Below are positions 1 through 10,800 of a stretch of 64,000 nt of DNA, piece after piece. A program made the position numbers and the translations under genes. The notes below the pieces were generated by a model. It was given only the letters and a program-made list of their open reading frames with translations, was not told where the DNA came from and searched no databases. How positions within the stretch are numbered: the first letter of the stretch is position 1; each line of letters begins with the position of its first letter. Source of the DNA: Acanthosepion esculentum (taxonomy: Eukaryota > Mollusca > Cephalopoda > Sepiida > Sepiidae); assembly GCA_964036315.1 (NCBI GenBank), contig OZ038480.1:16428844-16492843 (forward strand), written 5' to 3'.

Positions 1-370
1 ACTAAGATGCAAGGAGATACTCAATGTGAAAGAGAAGAAAAAGACTTTAAAATGAATCAGAAACCCAATTCTAAACTGGAAACAAGGGATAAACTTCTAC
101 TCCTGTTCAAAAGATCAGGGAGGAGTGTGAGCTGGATGATAGGTGAACCTATCTACCCCTATTGAGGGAAAAAAAGGATATAAATAGTAAATAAAATTTC
201 AGAGTTTCGGCAGAGACATTAGAAGTATAGAGTTGAAGTAGACTTTAGAAGGAACTGAGAAACTAATCCTGAACAGGAAACAAGGGATTATCCTTTACTC
301 CTGTTCAAAAGACCAGGGAGGACTATGAAACAGATATGTTCACCTATCTACTCTTATCAATATATAAATG
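1..370 (+). repeat. Tandem-dimer interspersed repeat, copy 1
   Basis: Two related segments (about 70-165 and 270-355) share CTGGAAACAAGGGAT/AGGAAACAAGGGATT and CTCCTGTTCAAAAGA followed by CAGGGAGGA. The same unit is found in reverse orientation, also as a dimer, at 37780-38150. No coding potential; element class unknown. Confidence 0.6.
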
Positions 371-1194
371 GTGTGAACATATAATTTAACACTGTATAGT
401 AACTGTTTCATACTATAAGCAATCAACAGGCCACCTGTGGACACTATATGTGGACATTATATATAGGCCACTGGGGACCTACGGTAGAAGAGGGAAACTG
501 GTTTTTCCTATTTTTTTTGTTTTGGATTAATGTTTTAGCTTAAATATAGTGCTGATCTGGAGTTTATTCATTTATTTTTATTTTATTGTATTATATTTTA
601 ATTTTATTTATTTATTATTTTATCTTATGTAACTAATTAATTTATCTGCATTTTCTTTGGTTCTAAAGTTTGGTAGCTGAAATAAAGTTTACTAGATTTA
701 GGTTATGGTTAATTAGTTGTGATGTGGTTGTAGGTAGCATAGAAGAAATTTGTTTTCATGTCTGCTTTTGGAAATGAGCACTGATCATTTTTTGCAAGTT
801 TATATTGTTCAGAAAAGTTAATTGTTGTTACTTTCTTTTCTAGGCAAAGGTTATATTCTTTTGAAGTATTATTATAATCTGGGGTTGTTTTCTTATCTTC
901 CTTGTTATTTTTTATTATTCTGTTAGTTTCCCTGTTATTTTTTGTTTTAGTTTGTGTTTTTGAGATCCCATATGAGTTTTGACAGTGTTATACTAATTGT
1001 ATATTTTTTTTTGTTAAATATTTTGTGTGAGTAGCTTCTCTGTTTTCAGGGGCCATTTGTTATTTTTACATATTTTTTTCTGGGTTTATCTTTGCATCAT
1101 ACATTAGCTTAGTATATTATTTTGTAGGCAGTTATCACTGAGCACACTTTGTTTAGCAGTTACAGATGGTAGTGGTGTTTATATGTGGTGTGCT

Positions 1195-1960
1195 AGTGAT
1201 TTTTCTGTTGTGCTTTTTATGAGTCAAAGACCATGGTGATGTACATGGGAGATATCCCCAAACCACTGGCATCATCATTGGCAGCAAACCTGCCAATTTT
1301 ACCACATCTTTTGTATACTTGGGCTCAGAAGTTTCCAACAATGGCAACCTCCATACGAACCTCAAGAGAAGTTGTGGGCTGATCACAGGTGACATAAAAG
1401 ACCTCTGAAGACCACTATGGTAGCATCATGACATCTCATTATGCACCAAGCTATGAGTTTACAAAGCCACCGTCCACTTTGTGCTACTATACGGTACTGA
1501 GACATGATCTTTTAGCAAGACCCTTGTCTCCTACATCCATAACTTCAAGTCTTGCACCCTCAGGAGCATCAAGAGGGTACACTGGTCCAGTTTTGTGTCC
1601 AATGAAGAGTTCTGCACCACTGCTCAGTGCTATGTTCACTGGTTTGGTCATGACCTGTGATGACCTGATGACCACTCGACCTTAGTCAACTACCAATTTG
1701 ACCTGCCATCTGCAATGATGACCTTGTGGCAGACCACATAGCTGTTGGAAGGATGTTGTCTACCAGGTGATTAATCTGGTGGAGGATGTTCCAACACTCT
1801 TCCAAGACAGTGAGAGCTGGAGGGACAAGGTGTGCTCAACACCTTCATGGCTTGAGATTAAGCAGCAGCATTTTTTTATGACTCACAAAATGTTTTCATT
1901 GCAGCAACAGTTGAGTTTTAGAGTGACTTTGTTGAATGTCTTCTGCAGATTGACTTAGGA
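1195..1960 (+). mobile_element. Decayed non-LTR retrotransposon, reverse-transcriptase C-terminal region
   Basis: Frame-shifting translation on + gives FVYLGSEVSNNGNL, then VLLYGTETWSF and a CTLRSIKRVHWSSFVSNEEF segment. These are the hallmark blocks just after the palm domain in RTE- or R-like LINE polymerases. Stops and frameshifts interrupt it, and only the 3' third of the RT is recognisable. It lies upstream of the zinc-finger promoter. Confidence 0.7.
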
Positions 1961-1969
1961 AAGTGATTG

Positions 1970-2830
1970 CTGATGTGGTTGATAAATATTTTACCTACTT
2001 TATATCTACAAACGCTTGATCCTTGATACTGAGTGTTTAGAGAGAGTAAAGAAGTGAAAGAGAAAAGGTTGAATGTAAATGCGAAAATAAGCAAGGTAGA
2101 GAAAAAAGAAAAGAAAATTGGGTGAAAGAAAAGGAGAAAGGGATCGAGATGTAAGATAAATTAAAATAGACAAAATTTAATATGACTTGGCACTAATGTA
2201 TATATTAGATATTAATATAAGAATAAATTAATATGATCTAATATTTATATAAAAATTTAATATCTATTTCATTCATTGCAGTGTTGAATCATGCTGCAAA
2301 ATATTTTTTGTCATTATTCAGATGTACATTTAACCTATAGCATGCTGCATTTTTACAACCCTTTCTACTGCATTCTTTTTCAAGACTTCTCAGTTGCAGT
2401 ATCCTTATTGTTAATTTTGTTCAAAGTTGCTTTCTGTTGCCATAGCAGGATATGACAACACAGCTATGAAATTCAAACACACTATTGTTCAGTGATCAGA
2501 GTCAACTTCAGTGACAGCATAAAATATTTGTACAGCAAATGAAATTGCATACAGTATGATAAAGGTTAAAAAGCATTTTGTAAATGTATATTTTATTATA
2601 TATTTATTTTAGTTCTATTAATTTTGGGATCTTTTTTCTCACTATCAAACTGAGCCTCAAAATAAAATATGGAAACATAAATTTTCAGAAAATTGTTTAT
2701 TTTAATATTTTAATGCATCCCATTTTTAGTAAAAAGTTATTGCTTTCTCCCTGAAAGCAATAATAAGTAAATTCTGAGCTTGTTGTTTAAAGTTTATTTT
2801 TTAAAATTCAGATACCATTTCCAATTTTGT
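1970..2830. other. AT-rich intergenic stretch, nothing recognised
   Basis: AT-rich DNA without credible ORFs, splice-paired exons or recognised repeats. Confidence 0.4.
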
Positions 2831-2944
2831 TTTTAATTATTTCACCCCAAGCAAAGCAATAAAGCCAGTAAGACACAAGAGGTTACTGACTGTTAGAAAA
2901 TATGAGAAAAAGTACAATTAAGGAGAAAGGACAATAAAAGTGTG

Positions 2945-3395
2945 AAGTGAAGACGGAAATAAACAACAAATGATAAAAAGATGGTTTCTCAGTTGGAGGA
3001 TTTGTGGATCTTTCTGGTTAATAAATGAATCCTTTGAAAATAAATATTTAGCATTTTTCAACCAATAGGTTGTGTTCCTGCTGACAACAAAAAAATATGC
3101 TTTGTAATCCCTTTGAAGGGTATATAAGCAAAGTTTCTAGACTAGACAAGCCAGTAAGGAAAAGGGTCGGCAACATACGACAAGTTCACAATGGCTTGGC
3201 TTAAAAAGATTTTTCTTACTCATTCATCCATCTTCCTCATGTGACACTTACTTTTTCCTCCTTACCGACAAGGACTGTAAGAACACTCATAGACACTATG
3301 AAAAATGAAGTTGTAAAAAACACAAAGATAAAAATATTTTATATTTTTATATTTAAAAACCTTTCTCACCTTTTTCCTTGTTGTTGGTTGATTCA
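2945..3395 (+). repeat. Interspersed repeat inserted in LINE copy
   Basis: Interrupts the LINE copy. Much of it (for example TATGCTTTGTAATCCCTTT and GACAAGCCAGTAAGGAA) recurs in reverse orientation at about 36600-36890. Class unknown; the ends were not resolved precisely. Confidence 0.5.
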
Positions 3396-3697
3396 AATCC
3401 GCAACAAAAGAATAACAATTAAGAAGACAGAATATAATGATTGACATTGCATTTAAATTTTTGAAGATAGATGTTGACAGGGAAGCAAGAAGCCAGAAGA
3501 AAGTTCCATAATTGAGAGGTACAATAGAAGAAACTTATTAGCATAGAACTTACAGTTCCATCTAGCCATTTCAATTGTAAAATGATGAGACCTTCCTGTC
3601 AATCAAGTAATGCACTTAAATTCCTAAAGTCTAGATACCAGAGAAGTAAGTTCATCAGAACACTTAAGTATTTATAGAAAAAGCATAGGGAATCTAT

Positions 3698-3726
3698 CAT
3701 GGCGTTCTATACTATAGAACGCCATG
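3698..3726. repeat. Perfect 29-bp palindrome flanked by 9-bp direct repeats
   Basis: Two 14-base arms (CATGGCGTTCTATA and its complement) around one base, flanked by GGAATCTAT on each side. It sits inside a LINE copy whose relatives lack it. Confidence 0.85.
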
Positions 3727-3860
3727 GAATCTATGCTATGGTGGTGGAAAAGAGACTGAAGCCGAGATGCCAGGTCAGGACGAATAACATTGCAGATTCT
3801 TCTTGGGATTTTATCAAGAATATCTAAATATATAGCAGGATCATCAGACCATTTATAAAT

Positions 3861-4539
3861 AAAAATTTAACTGTCTTAAAATTTTAACAGATTAAAAATT
3901 GTGAGACACTTTTTCAACTTTACTACCATGTTGTACAGAATAGCAATAAATAAGAGACTGCAATGTGGCTGAGGTTGTATATTTCTTGCTGACAACTGTA
4001 TTCAAGTCTAGTTAAAAACCAGGATTTATAATTTTAATTTTCACCTCAGGATCTTATTTAGAAAATAGATATGATACAATCACCTTATCCAACATTTCTC
4101 ATATTTAGAATTGTACCAGACGAAACTAGATTTGGAAAATGTGTAAAAATTATACAATAACAATATGGAGTGGAGTGCTCACTGCTATGAATTATAAAAA
4201 TAAACTACAGCAATACACTAAAAAAATATTTATATAGATTATTCTTTCCTATTTTTAAATTACATACATTTTTGTTGGTTAATAAAAATATCTTCATGTA
4301 AAATTGTTATGTTACCCTTTTTTATATGAAAAGAAAAAACTTTTAAAAATTAATTATTTTTCAAACGAGGCAATGGCGGTTTTTTAAACTTTTGATGAAG
4401 AACTTCGGAAAAATACAAAATAAAAAGCTCATATCAGATTAAATGACGGAGTCTTATGAAACTTTTTAATGTTAATAAAAAAGTATTTAATGTTAATAAA
4501 AATATGCTTTTTGTGAAAGTTCCATCTGCAAAACATACT
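3861..4539. other. Upstream flank, nothing recognised
   Basis: AT-rich sequence between the LINE copy and the CpG-rich promoter. No ORF, repeat family or clear regulatory motif seen. Confidence 0.4.
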
Positions 4540-4757
4540 CTAACGTGATAGGAATGACTACTCTCCCTCGCACTGTTTTTCCTTCCCTCACTGAATTCAA
4601 TATAGCAACCATAGCAGTAGTCATCGTAGCCGCCGCAGCAGCAGCAGCTGATATTATCATCCGGGTCTCGGCCTTGGCCGAGAGAGCCTCGCTGTGGCGT
4701 TTTCCAAGTCCCCATCACCACCAACCACCATTTTTGTGGTTATTTTCAAGAAAAAAT
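4540..4757 (+). promoter_or_regulatory. CpG-rich promoter / 5' UTR of the zinc-finger gene
   Basis: A short GC- and CpG-rich island in otherwise AT-rich DNA, including a CCGCCGCAGCAGCAGCAGC run near 4630 and a GGCCTTGGCCGAGAGAG segment near 4670. CpG enrichment continues to about 5000, past the exon 1 donor. This is the pattern expected at a housekeeping promoter. No TATA box is obvious, and the transcription start cannot be placed from sequence. The reading frame of exon 1 stays open upstream to 4545 with an ATG at 4554. That upstream stretch would encode a hydrophobic Ala/Ile/Val run, which is unlikely for a nuclear finger protein, so I treat it as 5' UTR. Confidence 0.55.
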
Positions 4758-4809
4758 ATGTCCATCGAGACTCCATCAGCGACTAATATTCCAGTAGAAA
4801 ATGTATCAG
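4758..4809 (+). CDS. ZNF236: Exon 1 of ZNF236-like gene (start codon)
   Basis: Seventeen codons plus one base, starting [10 protein letters not shown], followed by GTGAGT at 4810. The ATG has A at -3. The exon ends in phase 1: its last G joins AT of exon 2 to make GAT (Asp), continuing DYTQYLSQ without a stop. That phase match across a 23.7-kb intron, plus the CpG-rich setting, is the evidence. An extra small exon inside intron 1 or a start at 4554 cannot be excluded. Confidence 0.65.
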
Positions 4810-7800
4810 GTGAGTAACATGAAAAACGAGTGATAGCGCTTGACATCTTTGACTCGCGTGTGGCGCGTCCGATGTGGAATAAAGGGGTGCTAATTTTCTC
4901 TGGTATAGTTCCGCCATGTTTTGCAATGGGCGCAATGATACGTTTTAAGTCAACTGGCCACCACCGTCTCACATTGGGAAAACAGACTCAGGCGTCGACG
5001 GTGGACTCTTTGCATGCTCCTCCTTTTAGACCGCCTATGTGTATAGTATATATATATACACACATCTATACATACTCACACACATAGTGTATAAGTCTTG
5101 GATTACTTTCTTGTTTTTCCTTTAATGTCTCCTGTCAACCTCTGTCCTTTGAAAGTGATTTACTTTTTACCTCCATACACTTCACGCTACTTCGTAAAAG
5201 GCGACATCTCTTGAAAACATTCACTCACTTTTTCTTTTTAGGGAATGCGCACTTCTGGGATATAAAAAAACCAAAACATCATCTTTCTTGTTATTCAATT
5301 TGAGGGAGAGGATTTACAGAAAAAATCGTAAAACAAAAGCATAAAACAACTGAAAAAACAATGGACAATGTAGTTTTGTTTTAGCTTCCTTAAGTTAACA
5401 ATGTATTTCAAATAAAACAAAAAAACTAACTAAAAAAAAGTGAACAAAATTTTCTATTTATTTTTAAAACTAAATTTTTCTTTTTTGAAAACATATTTGG
5501 CTAAATATTTTAAAAAAAAATATACACTTTATAATTTATTCTAAGATTTTAAACGTAATTAAATTCACTTTTTGCTCCTTGAGAGGTCTACAACAATCAT
5601 TATTTTTCAAATTTAAAAAAAAAAAAACTTCAATTTTAACCTTGAAAACGTGTTTACAAAGCAAGATCTCACTTTTTCTTTGTTAATTTATTTTTTATCA
5701 TAGTTAAAAATTTGCCGAAAAAGGATGTTTAAAAAAAATATTAGTAATAAAGTCAGATCGTTTATCACGTGTCTTAAAAATTACTATTTTAATTTTGAAG
5801 CCAATTTTATAGATGCGTCATGAAAAATTATTTAAAAATCTGTTTAAAAACAATATCTTGGTCATTGACTTAAATTGTTAATTGATTTTTTTTAATACAC
5901 TTTATAATTGTCACTTAATTTAGTTCATTTTTAAATTGTGAATTTTCTTTTGAAAATAAAACAAAATAATTTTTACAATTTACCTGAAAACTTTTTTTTT
6001 GCACCTCGCGTAACAAATCACATAAAGTGAAAATGTAATTATTGAATATAGACTTTCACTAAACAATCGATTTAACAAATTTTTATTTTTAAATTAAAAA
6101 AGGGATGTAAATTGAAAATTATTTTACTTTTTACTATGTATCGTACTTAACTTAATCTTCTTACCAGTGTTTTTTTGTCTGAAGTTTAAAACTGAGAATT
6201 TTTAGAATTCTGCCTGATTCAGGTTCTAATTTTTATATTATTAGTACGGAAATATACTAGATTTGTTGACCAACTGAGGGTTTGGGTGTAGAAAGGAATA
6301 AACTTTAATTCTCCAGAAACTCTGAAAGTAAAATCAAATGAAAAAGTAAAAGTAAAAAAACATCTTTGTGTGCTGTTTCAGTTTATTTTTCTTAAGTTGT
6401 TTCCCTTTTTATTGTAACAATCGATTTTTTAAGAACTTAGGAAACCAAGAAACGTATACGGACACACACACATACACGGATCTGCTGATAAGTTCTTGGC
6501 CCAACTAAGCAGACCCCCCCCCCCCATAATTCTGATGCGTGATCAACTTTTGGGGAGTGGATCGGGTTAAGAAATGTTCACTTTACCCCGTCGTGTGTGT
6601 GTGTGCATGTATATAAATTTGATAAAAGAGAGACGTCTTCGTAATTGTGATTTAGTTTTTTTTTAGTCTGAAGATTTCTTGGTAAGAGGTACTTGACGGA
6701 TTTGTTTTTACTAAAATTTGTTTATTAACTAAAAAAAATATAAACATCGTGAAATATTCTCCACTTTAGTAACATATTGGTAATTTTTCTTTTAAAAACA
6801 ATAAAAAGTGTGAAGTGAAAAATATTGTATTTTTAAAATTTTTTTTTGTTTCAATATGTTCAATAATTAAAAAAAGTGCTACAATTATTGAAGTAATTTA
6901 ACAATTGATTGTGATTTTCGTAGAAGAATTGGGTGACGTGACTTGACTCTCCTCATCTCATTCAATAAAGTCTTCTCTTTTTACTCAACTTTTGTCTTAA
7001 GGCCACATTAAAAATTACACATCAAAACATTACTTTTGGAGGGTGGGGGAATTATCTCTGATCAAAGATAAGTGACGTGGCTAAGATCATAACTTCTTAG
7101 AAATATGATATGTCACTTCCAGAATATTGATGCTTATGAAATTTAAGTTAACTTAGTAACCGCCATTTTTGTCATAAGGCCATAATAGGTCACCTAGTGA
7201 GGATCGAGTTCAGTGTAGAAACAAATTCATTATCGCACTACCACAATTTTTGCCAAAAATAGTGTCTATGTTTATTGTTTAGGTATAGCTGTGATTGAAG
7301 ACAGAGTTGGTAAAATTCATTGAATCTAAGATAGAAACATTCATTAAAATGATTTTAATGAATGTTTTTATCTTAGATTCACTAAATAAAAATTTACTAC
7401 TAAAATAGATTTTAAAAATCTATTTTAGTAGTAAATTTTTATTTTTTCAGGAAAAAAAAACAAGTTGTAAATTTTGTTTGAAAAACACACCCAATACAGC
7501 TTAGAAAATAAACAGGAATATATACTAACAATGAACCCCTTGAAAATGGTTAATGAGTTGACTGAAAGTGCTTGGGACAATAATCACTATGGAGAGTTTC
7601 TACACTCTCTAAGTCATCATAAAAGGAAGACAAATTTTTTCTTATATGTTTCAATGAGACATATATAAAAGAAATGTGTTTCTGTGTAACACTTCAAAGA
7701 GCACAGAGACTACACTATGATCCAAGGGCTGAGGAGTGAACTCTGATCTAGTCAAAAGTACCCATTCAGATGTAAATAATCCTGCTTTTTACAAGTATCA

Positions 7801-10800
7801 TGTTTGCGTGTGTGTTGTTAAAAATTATGGATATGGATTTTTTTTGTTAATTCTTAAGTCAGCTATTAAAAAGAAGATATGTTTTGGTCTCAGTACAGTG
7901 AAATGTTAGTGCTTTCAACCCTGTTTCTGATCATCAAGATCCAAAGTTATTTAAACTTAATGAAATACTTTTTCAAACCCAGTGTTGGCTGTTACACTTT
8001 ATGGTGATATTGTGGTCAATATTCTTCATTGTTTAAATGTACCATCTGTTGTTCAATGCATTTAAAACTGCAGTTCCACTATTGAAGACTTTTAGTTTTG
8101 AATCTAGGTTTGATGATTAAGAATTTGTTTATAATAATTATTATTATGTTGTATATTTAATGTTACAGTATTTGTCTTATGTTGATAGATCTTTTTATTG
8201 GCTAATGGCATGTTTAGTGATGTGGGCAAACATCGATTGCACTGTGATCCATGAGGTGGTAGGTTAGCTTATGGGTTACAGTAGTGTTTGTATGTTCTAC
8301 ATACAAATTTGTGTATTAGGGAAAGCAATTCTCCAGCAAGTCAGTCAGTTATGTGTCACATGTGATACACACTTAGGAGATCATGTATCTTTCGATACAT
8401 GACTGACGAGGCAGATTTTTTTCCCGCAATAGGTTGCCATTTCTTTCTGTGGTAGACAAGTTGACATCCGAGGCTATAGAACCTGGTCTGTCCTTCTATT
8501 TACCCATAGCTGGGGAGAGAAGAAGAGGATTCATACCTTTCCCAAGGGTATTAGCATGTAAGTGAATGTAATGGATACGACTGGAATTTGACCTCAGCTC
8601 TCCGGTTCCTCAATCCAAGCCGCTATCCATTACTCTACCATTGAGAGTTCATAGATTATATTGGTGTGAGGCAATGTGAGTTTTTTTTCAGTGCTGGCAT
8701 TGTTAGTGTTGAGATTAGATGATTTTAATGTGTGTCTTGGCATATATTGTTTTTAATAACTGTTTTATTTCTGAGTGCATTTCAGACCAATAAAGTAGGT
8801 CTATTGTGTTATTGATTTTATTACTTTCTATGTTGTTGGTAATTGGAGTTTCATTAGTTTTATTTGTTGATGGCATTTAGGAGATGTTTCTAAGTGCTTG
8901 ATATTGTTTGTAAAAGTCTGTGTGAAAAGGAGATTTCATTTTGCTTTGATCAAATTTTTAATTATTGCTATTTCATATCTGTCTATATTTCTGAGATGAG
9001 GTATTATGTACATTATTTACATTATTTAGACTATTGTCCTCATCTTTGTCGCCATATTTATTACAACGTTTCGGCCTTTGTACGCTTCGGCCTTCTTCAG
9101 GTGTTTGGAATGTCGAACTGAACTCGTTATTTCACTCGCTTGTGTAGACTTCTAGTTCCACATGCCATGTCTAATGGATGTCAGTTATCAGTTATCTCCT
9201 GTTAATCCCCATCTCCAAGTTCTCCACCGCCTTAACCAGGTATTGAACTCGCACTCTTTGGGTCCTGTCACTGGATCTAACTAACGCCTTTATCCACTGT
9301 GCCATGTGGCCTAATAAGTGACATCCATTAGACATGGCACATGGAACTAGAACAATCTACCCCAGTGAGCTAAATAAAGGGTTCAGTTCGACATTCCAAC
9401 CACCTGAAGAAGGCTGGAGCGTACAATGGCTGAAACGTTGTAATAAATATGGTGACAAAGATGAGAACAATAGCCCGAATAATGTAAATAGTGTTGCTAT
9501 TTTATACCTGTGCAAACATTCATTATATTTAAAGTGGCTGGAATTTTATTCATTTCTGATTTTATAGGGGTGAATGAAGTCAATTACGAAAAGGGAATTC
9601 TATTTTTGATTCTGGCTTTTCTACAAGTATTTTCATTGCAATTGTTCTGACGAACTACTTTCTCTGGTTCCCAAACTACATGAATTTAAGTGTGCTACTA
9701 TGTTGGCACCTTAGTCCCACCCTTTCACTGTCAAAACAGTTAAATGTAACCACCTCCTCTACTCCAACAGATTCTTCTCTCGTACTTCCCAACAGTGGAA
9801 CTCCCTTCCTCTTACTTGCTTTCCTGATAGCTATAATCTTCAAATATTCAAATGTAATGTCAATCGTCATCTGTTGCCTTGATGTTGTTCCTTGTCCTTC
9901 TCCTTATCCTTTCTCAAACACGCCTCTTTACTCTTGCTCGCACTCTTTGTAATCCCTTGCATGCTATGGCACTCCAGTCTAGTTGGCGTGAAATGCTTAA
10001 AAAAAACATTTTTTATAGGTGAAATGGAGGAACTGAATTGTTTTCAAATGCCGGTTTTTGATACTGTATTTTCTAACTGTGACATACAATAGTTGGAGAA
10101 TGTAACCCCCAGAGGTGACACCCTTGAGATGCCATCAATCTGGGTTGCCTTGGTAATCTAAGAAAGGACTATTTCTATTCAGAGTGGTAAATGTGATTTT
10201 GAGCATAAGAAGGGAAGACTGTATATATATTCAAAAATGATATGTCATGAACAGAGGCATCAATAATAAAAAAAAAAAGAAGCTTTTGGTATCAAAGGGA
10301 AACTCTTGTTGCTCCATTTTACACAATGCTGTATATGTAGGAACTGTGTGTGGATGTTCTGCTATAGTTGTAGGTACAATGTTATAATTGTAATCCTTGT
10401 TTTTTTGATAAGGTATATATGGAGTAGAGATTTTAGAAGTGATAATAGGGTCTTAAAACTATGTTGGGTTTTTAAATGATATAGTGAAGAAGCATTTCTC
10501 CAAATCTTAAGGTTTGGTGTGTTAGTGCACGATATAAAATATATATATTGTTTGCTATTTATCAAACTTAACATAGTGATGGGGCAAAGATTGAACTTCC
10601 TGCAGTATGAATGGTATGCAAATAGCTTGTTAACCATTGCCACAGTGCAAGCTGACAAACTGTATACTGCCAATAGGATTTGAAACTGTACGGTAATGAT
10701 GATAGATTTAATGTTATTCACTTGTTTCTCGCTCCTCTATATCCAGATGTGATTACTAATTAATACGTGTGATAATTTGTTATTTATGAATTTGTGTCCA

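Larger units (their letters stand above)
2834..3860 (-). mobile_element. 3' fragment of the common LINE family (family L), interrupted by an insertion
   Basis: On the minus strand the segment ends in a short A-run preceded by GGGGTGAAAT, the 3' terminus shared by a dozen copies here. Coding vestiges of a non-LTR polymerase C-terminus are better seen in sister copies (for example [16 protein letters not shown] near 9770). The copy is split by about 450 bp of unrelated DNA at 2945-3395. It also carries a 29-bp palindrome at 3698-3726. The 5' end is truncated, as usual for LINEs. Confidence 0.7.

Noticed and set aside
6514..6525. Poly-C run as a G-quadruplex or i-motif regulatory element
   Set aside because: A single homopolymer of about a dozen bases without further G/C tracts gives no support beyond chance or sequencing slippage.
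10362..10721. 119-codon minus-strand open frame as a gene
   Set aside because: No recognisable family, AT-driven composition, no splice or promoter context; likely chance.
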